A stretch of 34,884 bases of DNA from CBCYMI01 sp965183855 (GTDB lineage: Bacteria; Pseudomonadota; Alphaproteobacteria; Caulobacterales; Maricaulaceae), in contig CBCYMI010000036.1 in the NCBI GenBank assembly GCA_965183855.1, forward strand, positions 1-34,884. Reading direction: 5' to 3'. Positions within the stretch are counted from its first letter, which is position 1. The number at the start of each line of letters is the position of its first letter. Both the position numbers and the translations under genes were made by a program. The notes below the pieces were generated by a model. The model did not search any database, had not been told where the DNA came from, and saw only the letters and a list, made by a program, of their open reading frames with translations. Of this stretch, positions 17,782 through 26,655 are shown piece by piece.

Positions 17782-18687
17782 GATTTCCGATGTTTTAGTT
17801 TTATCAGAACAGGCTGTAAAAAAACAAACAAAATAGTAAAAATCCCAAATATCCTAGATTGAGCCTCCCCAAATTTAATTTGATCATTGTAGAATCCTTC
17901 TCTTATAAATCTAATAGATAACAATATATTATTTACCTTAACATATCCGTTATTAGCATAATAATATATGTTTATAAACTCATAATTATAGCTTCTAGAT
18001 AAAATAATAGAGAAAAATATAGGCAAGTTTATTTTTAATCATAGTTTTTAATCATACTGTTTTTTAGTGTTCCAAACTAAAATAAAACTATTTTTATTCT
18101 AAAGCTTATATAAAAAATTTCAATACTTCTGTCAAATAAAAAGGAATAAAATATCAAAAACACTTTTTGATATTTTAAATTTTACATATAAAATGCATTA
18201 AAGCGTTATTTTATTTCTTTTAAAACACTCTTTCTTACCCCAAAATATAGAGATTGATATAGAGTTTCTTAATTCATGGTGTTTTTTATAATTAAAGCCT
18301 AAATGTTTTATACTTTGCTATGCTTTTTGGTAGTTTTCTTCAGCAAGAATTTGCTCCAGAGTTTACAAATTATGTCCGTAATTTCCATAAATTTCATTTT
18401 GATCGTTTGCTAATCCAGATTGCGATTTCTAAATCTTTCCTTTTTAGAAATTTTTGTACAAATTCTTGACCCGTAATTCCTTTACATAGGAGAAAACTCC
18501 AGAATTATAATAATAAAATCCATTTGACTTTTTTAGTAAGAAATCAGACATAAAATAAAGTTTTGTATATAAAAATGTATGTAAAGATGTATCAAATTTT
18601 TTCTTTATTCTTATCAAGAAGTTATTTTTTATTTTCAAAAAGTCTTTAAAAATCAGGAAGTTATGAATATAGAAATGATAAAAAAAA
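17782..18687. other. Long gene-poor region before the tRNA gene
   Basis: About 900 AT-rich bases. The only open frame I would mention is 18320-18469 (plus): 49 codons beginning MLFGSFLQQEFAPEF. It has no ribosome-binding sequence and resembles nothing I know; it may be a gene remnant or chance. Just upstream of the hydrolase, the minus strand reads FFTACSDKTKTSE in the hydrolase frame, which resembles a lipobox, but no start codon supports it. No transposase or insertion-sequence ends were seen. Confidence 0.45.
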
Positions 18688-18764
18688 TGGCGCGAGTGAC
18701 GGGATTCGAACCCGCGACCTCCGGCGTGACAGGCCGGCACTCTAACCAGCTGAGCTACACCCGC
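18688..18764 (-). tRNA. tRNA-Asp (GTC)
   Basis: The minus strand folds into a complete cloverleaf. The acceptor stem is GCGGGTG/CACTCGC with one G-T pair, the D arm is AGCTCAGCTGGTTAGAGT, and the anticodon stem-loop CCGGCCTGTCACGCCGG carries anticodon GTC. The T arm is GCGGGTTCGAATCCCGT. The discriminator is G73, and CCA is encoded (TGG at 18688-18690 on the plus strand). It is a single gene with its own promoter and no associated integrase or att repeat. Confidence 0.97.
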
Positions 18765-18788
18765 TATAAATCAACTCGCGCATAAAGT

Positions 18789-18817
18789 CATATACGTGCT
18801 TATATCATAACCGTCAA
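18789..18817 (-). promoter_or_regulatory. Promoter of tRNA-Asp
   Basis: TTGACG (18812-18817), a 17-base spacer and TATATG (18789-18794) on the minus strand, about 25 bases before the mature tRNA. It is followed by a GC-rich GCGCG stretch such as is found at stringently controlled stable-RNA promoters. Confidence 0.75.
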
Positions 18818-18863
18818 TAGACTTTATTACAAATTTTCACCTGGAAAATATTTCTTTAACAAG

Positions 18864-18907
18864 AAATACATATATCTTTTGATTAGAATCCAAAGATATA
18901 TGTATTT
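18864..18907 (-). terminator. Terminator hairpin after the split acidic-protein gene
   Basis: A perfect 16-base AT-rich stem (18864-18879 with 18892-18907, arm AAATACATATATCTTT) with a 12-base loop. It lies 157 bases beyond the stop at 19064 on the minus strand, before the tRNA promoter. Short T/A runs flank both sides, so it may act in either direction. Confidence 0.6.
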
Positions 18908-19063
18908 TTTACGATTATTTAGAAAACTCATCTATTTTTTAAGAAGAAAAAATACTCTAAAAAACTAGCTAATTATATTTCATTCAAACCTGTTTCTAAT
19001 CAAATATGTATTAGGCAATCTTTATTTTTCTACCTTGTCTGGAGATTATAAAAATATTCTTGT

Positions 19064-20113
19064 TTATAATCCAACACTTGCTAACCCTACTAAAATATTA
19101 CTTGTTGTTTCAATTTCAGAAGCTGCACTAACTGCATTCGAAAGCATTTCAGAACCAGCTTCAGTGTTTATTCCAACACTCTCCATTTCATCAGAAATCA
19201 ATGAAGAATCTAAAGTGTTTAGCTCCGTTGCATTTTCTTCAGATAAATACTGATCAAGTTCTTCTATAAATTGATCAAGATCAAAATTTTGATAATGATC
19301 CACATCTTCTTCCAAACGAATAGCAGATGGTAATGAACTATCCGAATCTTCACTATTTTTTATAGTTTCTGCCATTTTTTTATATATTGGATGATCTTGA
19401 ATTTCCTCTAATAATCCTTTTTGTTCCCCATGCTGCTTTAATAAACTTCCATTATTTTGCTTTGATTGTATAAGACGAATTTTTTCAACTGGCTGTTTTG
19501 TTACTTGAGCAGATTCAGATGGAAGAGTTTGACCTTGTTCAAATTCATTCTCCCCATTAACCATGCCAATTATTGTATTTATATCTTCCTGTAATTTAGG
19601 AGCTGATTTTGTCAAAGACTGTTTGTTTTCTTCTGAAGATGAAGGAATATACTCAATTGACCGTTTGGTAATATGATGCTTTTCAAAAGACTGTAAAGGA
19701 GACAGATTCATATCTGGGCTTCCTATTTCCTTTATATCTGTTTGTTTTATGCTATTTTGTTCTTTGTCTTCCTGATTAAAATCAGAATGAACTGTTAATA
19801 CAGGGTTTTCTTCTGATTTTGATAACTTACTAACTTCTTTTACAAAATTAATAATATCCTCTTTTTCAAGTAGAGTATCATATTTTTGATACGCATTCTG
19901 ATAAAGTTTATAAGCAAAATAACTGGATAGTGATTTTCCATCTATACATAATTCAGAATTATTTTGAATTGGATTTAATGGGACGGTCTTACCAATATCC
20001 TGTTCTGGACTAAAAATCACAAAAAATTTAGAAAAAGAAAGAGGGTCGGGTTTTTTTTGTAAAAATAGCATCTTTATCGGGATCAATATAGCGAACACCA
20101 TCATTGTGTTCAA
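19064..20113 (-). CDS. Acidic putative secreted protein, C-terminal part (frameshifted from 20028-20531)
   Basis: Not a recognised family. The first ~21 residues of this frame are out-of-frame sequence; real homology starts at KKPDPLSFSKFF, which continues the upstream fragment. Residues PDPLSF..VSKLSKSE align with the ~75-residue repeat of the 31359-33224 protein (compare LCIDGKSLSSYFAYKLYQ with LKLNGRKLPAHLAHEEYL). Then come about 200 acidic, Ser/Gln/Glu-rich, probably disordered residues and a hydrophobic end, SNILVGLASVGL. Joined through the A8 tract at 20051-20058, the full protein would be about 488 residues. The last residues resemble the C-terminal tails of two other proteins in the window. 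A secreted role is inferred, not shown. Confidence 0.7.
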   Translation of the reverse strand: MNTMMVFAILIPIKMLFLQKKPDPLSFSKFFVIFSPEQDIGKTVPLNPIQNNSELCIDGKSLSSYFAYKLYQNAYQKYDTLLEKEDIINFVKEVSKLSKSEENPVLTVHSDFNQEDKEQNSIKQTDIKEIGSPDMNLSPLQSFEKHHITKRSIEYIPSSSEENKQSLTKSAPKLQEDINTIIGMVNGENEFEQGQTLPSESAQVTKQPVEKIRLIQSKQNNGSLLKQHGEQKGLLEEIQDHPIYKKMAETIKNSEDSDSSLPSAIRLEEDVDHYQNFDLDQFIEELDQYLSEENATELNTLDSSLISDEMESVGINTEAGSEMLSNAVSAASEIETTSNILVGLASVGL

Positions 20114-20531
20114 AATCTGCTATTTTTCCGTAATTCCAAAATGGAATGGGGGCATCATAATCCCAAATAAATCCATATCCTTTTTCATGAAAATAACCTT
20201 TTATATCACGATAATATTCATGGTTTTTTAGTTTTTCTATATCAAGCTTTTGATAATGACTTGTAGCACCACCAAATATATTTTCACCATAAAGATAGCC
20301 ATAACCCTTTGGGACATATACAGTATCAATATCTTGATAATATTTATTACCTGGATCTCCAAAAGTAGAAAATTGTGCCCCTGTTATCGTATCTCTGTAG
20401 AAATAATGTCTGGCATTCGAAGAATCTGGAATACCATCCCCATTTTTATCTCGATATCCGGATGGAATATATCCCTGTCTATGATACACATTTCCATTCG
20501 CATAAAAATCATAATAACCATAACGAGCCAT
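20028..20531 (-). CDS. N-terminal module of the same acidic putative secreted protein
   Basis: Starts at an ATG with a good AGGAG ribosome-binding sequence. The 167-residue frame is Tyr/Gly/Asp-rich and begins MARYGYYDFY. Residues 28-36, DKNGDGIPD, match a DxNxDGxxD calcium-binding loop. Residues 109-160 form the conserved core (GYFHEKGYGFIWDYDAPIPF, NYGK, DGVRYIDPD, FTKK). Over 58 aligned positions, 42 are identical to the protein at 31359-33224, counted by hand and including the continuation across the shift. The frame ends in a few unrelated residues (TRPSFFF) because the tract coding KKP is A8, where the paralogue has A7. There is no N-terminal signal peptide, which fits a C-terminal or chaperone-dependent export route. 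Function unknown. Confidence 0.75.
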   Translation of the reverse strand: MARYGYYDFYANGNVYHRQGYIPSGYRDKNGDGIPDSSNARHYFYRDTITGAQFSTFGDPGNKYYQDIDTVYVPKGYGYLYGENIFGGATSHYQKLDIEKLKNHEYYRDIKGYFHEKGYGFIWDYDAPIPFWNYGKIADFEHNDGVRYIDPDKDAIFTKKTRPSFFF

Positions 20532-20913
20532 AAGATTACTCCTAATGATAAATTATATATGAAATTGAGTTTAAATCATAACAGACATATAATAAAACTT
20601 TCATAAGTTTATGATTAAAGACAGATGTTTCTTTTATATAAAGGAGAAAAAAATTTAATTAAAAAGAATGAACTGTATTATATAATAATAAATATTAATC
20701 TTAATATAAAATATAGACGTGTATTTTTATTATAATACCTTAACATATAACAATCTTATTTTATTCTTCTTGGTAAAGTCAAAATTTTACTCTCTAAATT
20801 CAGATGGCTCATTTTCTGCTTTAGAATTCATTAGAGATAGAATACTTCCTATGGAACCAAAATAAATGCTTGATACGTTATAAAGAATACCAGATTTCAG
20901 CTTCTCATATAAT
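20532..20913. other. Upstream region of the split acidic-protein gene
   Basis: AT-rich. An inverted repeat AATCATAA/TTATGATT (20574-20581 and 20609-20616, 27 bases apart) lies upstream of the ribosome-binding sequence and could be an operator. Toward the XRE gene a minus-strand frame ending at 20787 could give a ~53-residue peptide from a TTG overlapping the XRE 3' end, but start and ribosome-binding support are poor. Confidence 0.35.
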
Positions 20914-21570
20914 CTACCAAAAATTAACAGAAGATATAATTTTACCAAGAACTTTGAAATCATTCTTTTTGTCTTTGAATAAACTTAAATCAAGCTGATA
21001 GGAATCATATGTTTGATTATACGAAGAAACCAAAACAGAATGATTGGGTATTTTTTCTAGCTTTTTGATATAAATCTTATCTTGGGCTTTAAAAGCATAA
21101 ACCTTACTATCTAAAATTTCTTTTTCAGCATGATTTATCAAAACAAGATCTCCTGTTTTAAAAACAGGCTCCATAGAATCTTCTTGAACCGTTAAAATAG
21201 ACAAATCCTGATATAATAAGCCCTTCTTGTTTAACCAATCACGGCTAAAAGCAATTACAGGTTGATTTGTTTTATTCGTCTGCATTTCTAATGAAGGATT
21301 TTTATCCGTTTTATAATACTCAACAAGAATATACCTGGAATTCAACCCCATAGGTTCTTTTCCAGTAATCAAATAATATGGATCAATTTCTAACACAATT
21401 GCCAAAGATTCAAGTGTTGTAATACGAGGAGAAGAGGTTCTTCCTTGCAGAATATTCCTAATTGCATCATGTGCAAGACCTGCTTTTTTGGATAGGCTTG
21501 CCGCAGATAAACCTAATTCTTCAAGTCTAATCCTAATTCGATCTGCAATTCCTTTGGAAAAATACTTCAT
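20914..21570 (-). CDS. XRE-family repressor with S24 (LexA/CI-like) peptidase domain
   Basis: Residues about 8-65 form a helix-turn-helix of the XRE type (RLEELGLSAASLSKKAGLAHDAIRNILQG). Residues about 112-218 form an S24 peptidase domain with the Ser-Lys dyad: Ser132 in QEDSMEPVFKTGDLVLIN and Lys169 in IYIKKLEK. This layout is that of CI-like phage or stress repressors. No Ala-Gly self-cleavage dipeptide is visible in the linker, so cleavage on DNA damage is uncertain. It is single-copy with no other phage genes beside it; similar repressors are chromosomal regulators in many alphaproteobacteria. Three TTAGAGT-type half sites lie upstream and suggest autoregulation. Confidence 0.85.
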   Translation of the reverse strand: MKYFSKGIADRIRIRLEELGLSAASLSKKAGLAHDAIRNILQGRTSSPRITTLESLAIVLEIDPYYLITGKEPMGLNSRYILVEYYKTDKNPSLEMQTNKTNQPVIAFSRDWLNKKGLLYQDLSILTVQEDSMEPVFKTGDLVLINHAEKEILDSKVYAFKAQDKIYIKKLEKIPNHSVLVSSYNQTYDSYQLDLSLFKDKKNDFKVLGKIISSVNFW

Positions 21571-21600
21571 GATTTTTCTTTAAATCTTTAATTGGCATCT

Positions 21601-21648
21601 TTAGAGTATTAATCAAGCTTATAACTCTAATTTAAAAATTAACTCTAA
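21601..21648. promoter_or_regulatory. Candidate operators of the XRE/S24 repressor
   Basis: TTAGAGT at 21601-21607 and its complement ACTCTAA at 21624-21630 form a spaced inverted repeat. A third ACTCTAA lies at 21642-21648, 18 bases further. All are 31-78 bases upstream of the repressor start. The repeats are seen directly; their use as operators is inferred. Confidence 0.5.
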
Positions 21649-21740
21649 ATATATTAAAAAATAAAGCAATACTATATGGAAATTGAGGATTTATTTTAAT
21701 ATCAGAATTAAAAATATGAACGGTTATAATCTCTATTCTT

Positions 21741-23858
21741 CTATGTAGAAGAAGAATCAGGATCAAAAACAATCAGAAGGTCATTCTGTTGAACCAGGCT
21801 GTTTTTTTCAATATTAACTTCTGAAATAACTGCATCTTTATTTGATTTGATTGTCATTTCCATTTTCATGGCTTCTAGTATTAATAATGGTTGATGTTTT
21901 TTTACAAAATCTCCTTTTTTTACAAAAACAGAAATTACACGTCCTGGCATGGGAGATTTAATATCATAATCTGTTTCTTCAAAAGAAGAATGATCCTTAT
22001 CATCATAATAAGGGCTGGCAACCAATTTTACAACGCCATCAATTGAGATTAAAAATAGGTGTTCATGATCTAGACTCAAAATTTTTGCTTGAATAATCCA
22101 AGACTGTTTGAGCTCATTATTCAATCTAAAACTCAAATCAAGATTATTCTGCTCTGACAAAACATAGGTTAACTCTTGTATGCTATATTGCTGATCCTCA
22201 TATAAAATCAAACAAGATGACAAATCCTCCAGATTGCCTTGAATTTCAATCCTTTTAATTTTTTTTTCTATTTCGAAACAATCTATCATATGTTGAGAAA
22301 CATCTAGAAAAAAGCCGTTTAACTTATCCCATGGATCATATAAATGATTTCTATTTTGTTCTCTGGACAATATTAAACGAGCAAGACCTGTGCTGATTGG
22401 CCAATAATATTCTGCTAAAGGCATTAAAAGTTTATTTCTGTTTTGTTCTATAAATCCCGTATGATAGCGATTTTCTAAAATAGATGGATGATTTAACAAG
22501 CGATATATAAATGCAATATTTGTCTTTATAGGCCAGATTTGAATTTGATTTAAAGTTATCATCAATTCTTTTAAAGCTTGTTTTCTTGTTTCTCCCCAAC
22601 TGATTAATTTCCCAATCATGGGGTCATAATAGGCTGAAATATAATCACCTGACTGAACTCCAAAATCTGCAAAGCAATATGAACCAACCTCCATGCTTTT
22701 TTGATTGCTTATTCTATTCTGTAAGGCATTCCAAAAATTCTGACGCTGAGCTGAAACAGAGTTTGGCAAACGAATAATCTCTGCCTTTCCCACAGAAGGT
22801 AAAAAATTGTTTTCTGGATCTTCGGCATAAATTCTTGCTTCAATTGCATGCCCCTTACATACTATTTCTGATTGTTTTGGTATTAATTCTCCAGAAGCAA
22901 TCCTAAACTGCCATTCAACCAAATCAATACCTAAAATAGATTCTGTAATTGCATGTTCTACCTGTAAGCGAGTATTCATTTCCATAAACCAGAATTGGTC
23001 TGACTTTATGCCTTCTTTTCCACTTACAATAAACTCTACCGTTCCTGCATTTATATAATTAACTGCTTTTGCTGCTTTAAGAGCAGCTTGTGTTATTTCT
23101 TTTCGAACTTGATCTGTCATATCACAGACAGGTGCCTCTTCAATGATTTTCTGATGTCTTCTCTGAATAGAGCATTCCCGTTCATATAAATGAATTATAT
23201 TTCCAAATTGATCTGCTAAAATTTGCACTTCAATATGGCGTGGATCCTCTATATATTTCTCAATTAATAAATGATTATTTCCAAAAGAAGCGTTTGCTTC
23301 TCGTTTTGCAGAAGAAAAAGCCTCTTCCAATTGATTCCGACATGTTACAAGACGAATACCTTTTCCGCCTCCTCCCATAGATGCTTTAATCAGCACAGGA
23401 TAACCTATTTTTTCTGCTTCCTGTTCAAATTTCTTTAAGCTTTGAGCTTTTCCATAATATCCAGGCGTAACAGGAACACCAGCTTCAGACATGATTTCCT
23501 TTGCTAGATCCTTTCTTCCCATTGCTCTAATGGCTTCAGGATCAGGACCAATAAAGCAAACATTTAATGCTTTACAAGCTTGACAAAAATCTGCATTTTC
23601 AGATAAAAAACCATAGCCAGGATGCACTGCCTCTATTTGCTCTTTTTGAAGAACATCCAAAAGTTTCTGCTGATTTAAATAACTTTCTACAGGAAGATTA
23701 TCCCCAATATAAATAGATTGATCTGCCTGTTTGACATAAAGAGATTGTGAATCAATCTCTGAATAAACAGCAATTGTTTTAATGCCAAGTCTTTTAGCCG
23801 TTTGAATAATTCTAAGAGCAATCTCACCTCGATTGGCAATCAAAACAGATTTGATCAT
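21741..23858 (-). CDS. liuD: Methylcrotonyl-CoA carboxylase, biotin-containing alpha subunit
   Basis: Carboxylates its own biotin with ATP and bicarbonate, for transfer to 3-methylcrotonyl-CoA by LiuB (leucine catabolism). The biotin carboxylase domain (VLIANRGEIALRII, KASMGGGGKGIRLV, MEMNTRLQVEHAITE) fills roughly residues 1-450. The biotin carrier domain at the end has EAMKMEM, the biotinyl lysine lying about 40 residues from the C-terminus. The preferred start is the ATG at 23858, just before the family N-terminus IKSVLIANRGEIA and preceded by GAGAAGAT. An ATG at 23897 adds 13 atypical residues. Propionyl-CoA carboxylase is similar in sequence, but the neighbours liuA, liuB and liuC favour methylcrotonyl-CoA. 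Confidence 0.9.
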   Translation of the reverse strand: MIKSVLIANRGEIALRIIQTAKRLGIKTIAVYSEIDSQSLYVKQADQSIYIGDNLPVESYLNQQKLLDVLQKEQIEAVHPGYGFLSENADFCQACKALNVCFIGPDPEAIRAMGRKDLAKEIMSEAGVPVTPGYYGKAQSLKKFEQEAEKIGYPVLIKASMGGGGKGIRLVTCRNQLEEAFSSAKREANASFGNNHLLIEKYIEDPRHIEVQILADQFGNIIHLYERECSIQRRHQKIIEEAPVCDMTDQVRKEITQAALKAAKAVNYINAGTVEFIVSGKEGIKSDQFWFMEMNTRLQVEHAITESILGIDLVEWQFRIASGELIPKQSEIVCKGHAIEARIYAEDPENNFLPSVGKAEIIRLPNSVSAQRQNFWNALQNRISNQKSMEVGSYCFADFGVQSGDYISAYYDPMIGKLISWGETRKQALKELMITLNQIQIWPIKTNIAFIYRLLNHPSILENRYHTGFIEQNRNKLLMPLAEYYWPISTGLARLILSREQNRNHLYDPWDKLNGFFLDVSQHMIDCFEIEKKIKRIEIQGNLEDLSSCLILYEDQQYSIQELTYVLSEQNNLDLSFRLNNELKQSWIIQAKILSLDHEHLFLISIDGVVKLVASPYYDDKDHSSFEETDYDIKSPMPGRVISVFVKKGDFVKKHQPLLILEAMKMEMTIKSNKDAVISEVNIEKNSLVQQNDLLIVFDPDSSST

Positions 23859-24106
23859 ATCTTCTCTCTTTATCTCAAAATCAATCGCATTATCCATACA
23901 GAAAGAAGATCGTGTTATCTATATAGAAAAAGATTGCTATAAGGCAATTTTTCTTGAATTTAAAAAGAGCCTTCTTAATTCTAAGATCCGCTATTAAATA
24001 AAAATAATCTGTGTTAGCGTTTTTTCACTTAAGGTTAAAATTCAAAAAATCATATTTTTAAATTTTTAAACCTGATTATTATTTGTTTTAAACTTCTTTA
24101 GCGAAT

Positions 24107-24901
24107 TTATTTTACCCAGTTTGCTAAACGTTTTTCAAAAAATGCCTCCACTCCTTCTAAAGCTTCCTTGCTGGCTCTTCTTTCTGCCAATTTTCTGGAA
24201 ACCAGTTCGATTTTATCTTGCTCTGTTATCTTCTCTGAGAGCTCCAAAATTAGTTTTTTAGTTTCAAAAATTGCCCCTGGTGCATTTTGAAGTAATCTTT
24301 TAGCATATTTATCAACCATCTGTTCCAATTCCTCTTTTGTCTTTGCCGTCTGATATATAAGTCCTATTTGTTTTGCTGTCTTTGCCGTAAATGTGTCTGC
24401 GCTAACAAAAAGAGTATTTGCCTTATGAACCCCGATTGCTTTGATAATATAAGGAGCAATACTTGCTGGAATTAACCCAAGTTTTACTTCAGAAAAACTC
24501 ATTTTAGTTGAATCTACAGCAAATGCCATATCGCAGGCTGCAAGCAAGCCAAGCCCACCTCCAATTACAGCGCCATGTGCAAGCCCGATTGTCGCTTGTG
24601 GCAACATGCTTAATTTATAAAATAATCTCGCAAAAAAAGTAGCATCTTTCTGATTTTTTTCAATTGATTCTTGCCCTTGTTGTCGCATCCATGCTAGGTC
24701 TGCTCCTGCACAAAAACAAGAGCCTGCCCCCTTAATAATAATAATTCGTACCTGATTGTTTTTTGCCAAATGATCAAATATATCAGACAATGTCTCGATA
24801 ACTTCCAGGTTAAAAGCATTTCTTTTTTCAGGTCTATTCAAGATGATATTGGCAATTCCCGAAGAAGAAGATTCCAATAATACTGTATTTGAATTTGACA
24901 T
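24107..24901 (-). CDS. liuC: Methylglutaconyl-CoA hydratase (enoyl-CoA hydratase family)
   Basis: Hydrates 3-methylglutaconyl-CoA to HMG-CoA in leucine degradation. Crotonase-fold motifs are NRPEKRNAFN, the oxyanion segment SCFCAGADLAWMRQ and GAVIGGGLGLLAACDMAFA. The GADLxWM form is characteristic of the LiuC/AUH group as opposed to general enoyl hydratases. The ATG at 24901 is preceded by AAAGGA; an upstream TTG (24916) is less likely. The 264-residue length is normal. It lies between liuB and liuD, as in liu operons of other proteobacteria. Confidence 0.9.
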   Translation of the reverse strand: MSNSNTVLLESSSSGIANIILNRPEKRNAFNLEVIETLSDIFDHLAKNNQVRIIIIKGAGSCFCAGADLAWMRQQGQESIEKNQKDATFFARLFYKLSMLPQATIGLAHGAVIGGGLGLLAACDMAFAVDSTKMSFSEVKLGLIPASIAPYIIKAIGVHKANTLFVSADTFTAKTAKQIGLIYQTAKTKEELEQMVDKYAKRLLQNAPGAIFETKKLILELSEKITEQDKIELVSRKLAERRASKEALEGVEAFFEKRLANWVK

Positions 24902-24959
24902 TCCTTTAATCTCCAAATGGTTAACAATCCATCATTTTCAAAAATAGAATTATCTTTTA

Positions 24960-26564
24960 TTACATTCTAAACACACCATATTTTGTTTTTTGAATAGGAG
25001 CATTCAAACAAGCTGAAATAGAAAGTCCTAAAATATTTCTGGTCTCTACAGGGGCAATTATTCCATCATCCCATAAATGAGCCGTTGAAAAATAAGGAGA
25101 GCTTTCATGCTCATATGCTTTTAAAATTGGTTGCTTGAAGTCATTTTTTTCTTGTTTAGACCATTTTTTATTTAATTTTTTTAATTGAGCTTCCTTGACT
25201 TGTGTAAGAACACTCGCAGCCTGTTCTCCGCCCATAACAGATATTTGTGCATTAGGCCACATATATAAAAAACGAGGAGAATATGCCCTGCCACACATTC
25301 CATAATTCCCAGCACCAAAAGAACCACCAATAATAATTGTTATTTTTGGAACTTCAGCACAGGCAACAGCTGTTACCATTTTAGCTCCATCTTTTGCAAT
25401 TCCACCTGCTTCATATTTACCACCAACCATAAATCCTGAAATGTTTTGTAAAAAAATAAGTGGAATAAGCCGCTGATTGCAAAGTTCAATGAAATGAACA
25501 CCCTTTAAAGCAGATTCTGAAAATAAGACACCATTATTTGCAATAATACCAACAGGATACCCCCATATATGAGCAAATCCACAAACCAGAGTTTGTCCAT
25601 AGCGTGCTTTAAATTCATGAAATTCAGAGCCATCAATAATGCGCATAATAATTTCTCTGACATCATACGGTTCTTTTAAGTTAGATGGAATAATCCCATT
25701 AATTTCTTCAATTGAATAATATGGAGAAACAGGTTTTTTCTGATTAATATCAAACTTGTCTGCTTTTCTCAGGCAGGATATGCTTTTTCTAATCTGAGAT
25801 AAAGCATGTTGATCATTTAAGGCATAATAATCTGCAACGCCAGATTTCTGCGTATGAACATCTGCGCCTCCCAAGGTTTCTGCATCAATCACCTCACCTG
25901 TTGCTGCTTTAACCAAAGGGGGGCCTGCTAGAAAAATAGTGCCTTGATTGGCAATAATAATGGTCTCATCTGACATAGCAGGGACATAAGCACCCCCTGC
26001 CGTGCAAGACCCCATAACAGCCGAAATTTGAGCAATTCCTTCTGAAGACATTTTTGCCTGATTATAGAAAATACGCCCAAAATGATGTTTATCAGGAAAG
26101 ACATCGGATTGATGTGGTAAATGAGCTCCTCCTGAATCCACCAGATAAATACAGGGTAATCGGTTTTCAAAGGCAATCTCTTGAGCTCTTAAATGCTTTT
26201 TAACCGTCATTGGGAAATAAGTTCCCCCCTTAACTGTTGCATCATTTGCAATAATCATGACTTCTCTTCCAGAAACACGGCCAATACCCGTAATAAGACC
26301 TGCACCATTAATCTTTCCATCATACAAATGATACGCTGCCAAAGGCGATAATTCCAAAAAAGAAGAGCCACAATCTAATAATCTCAAAATACGCTCACGT
26401 GACAGTAATTTACCTTTTTCCAAATGTTTTTTCCGTGCCCGATCACTTCCACCTAATGCAGATTCCGATATTCTTGTTTTTAAGTCCTCAACAAGCCTGT
26501 TCATCGTATTTAGATTAGAAATAAAGGATTGATCCTGTGTATTGATTTTAGAACATAATCTCAT
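24960..26564 (-). CDS. liuB: Methylcrotonyl-CoA carboxylase, carboxyltransferase beta subunit
   Basis: Transfers the carboxyl group from the biotin on LiuD to 3-methylcrotonyl-CoA. The two crotonase-like halves are clear: the N-half has VDSGGAHLPHQSDVFPDKHH and MGSCTAGGAYVPAMSDE, and the C-half has FLQNISGFMVGGKYEAGGIAK, GGSFGAGNYGMCGRAY and SVMGGEQAASVL. FPDKHHFGRIFYNQA is typical of methylcrotonyl- rather than propionyl-CoA carboxylases. Length (534) is normal. The ribosome-binding sequence before 26564 is weak (AGGT). It follows liuA by 91 bases and precedes liuC by 58, so the genes are probably cotranscribed. Confidence 0.93.
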   Translation of the reverse strand: MRLCSKINTQDQSFISNLNTMNRLVEDLKTRISESALGGSDRARKKHLEKGKLLSRERILRLLDCGSSFLELSPLAAYHLYDGKINGAGLITGIGRVSGREVMIIANDATVKGGTYFPMTVKKHLRAQEIAFENRLPCIYLVDSGGAHLPHQSDVFPDKHHFGRIFYNQAKMSSEGIAQISAVMGSCTAGGAYVPAMSDETIIIANQGTIFLAGPPLVKAATGEVIDAETLGGADVHTQKSGVADYYALNDQHALSQIRKSISCLRKADKFDINQKKPVSPYYSIEEINGIIPSNLKEPYDVREIIMRIIDGSEFHEFKARYGQTLVCGFAHIWGYPVGIIANNGVLFSESALKGVHFIELCNQRLIPLIFLQNISGFMVGGKYEAGGIAKDGAKMVTAVACAEVPKITIIIGGSFGAGNYGMCGRAYSPRFLYMWPNAQISVMGGEQAASVLTQVKEAQLKKLNKKWSKQEKNDFKQPILKAYEHESSPYFSTAHLWDDGIIAPVETRNILGLSISACLNAPIQKTKYGVFRM

Positions 26565-26655
26565 TTATTTAACCTGATTTTAAAAACTGATATAATAATT
26601 CACCTAATAAAACTTCTCTTAACAGATCAATCCTGTTTTATCTTTATTTAAAAAC

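Noticed and set aside
17751..18026. Lipoprotein-like signal (FFTACSD) upstream of the hydrolase, near a T7 tract
   Set aside because: It needs a frameshift or a non-standard start, and the ATG at 17760 already has a good AAAGGA ribosome-binding sequence, so a cytoplasmic enzyme is the simpler reading.
18444..18740. Minus-strand open frame beginning MPACHAGGRGFESRHS
   Set aside because: It runs through the tRNA-Asp gene; the motif is the well-known translated-tRNA artefact.
20787..20948. Possible 53-residue peptide in the minus strand overlapping the XRE 3' end (TTG start, ends NEPSEFRE)
   Set aside because: No ATG and no ribosome-binding sequence; the XRE protein ends normally, so it is not needed as an extension.
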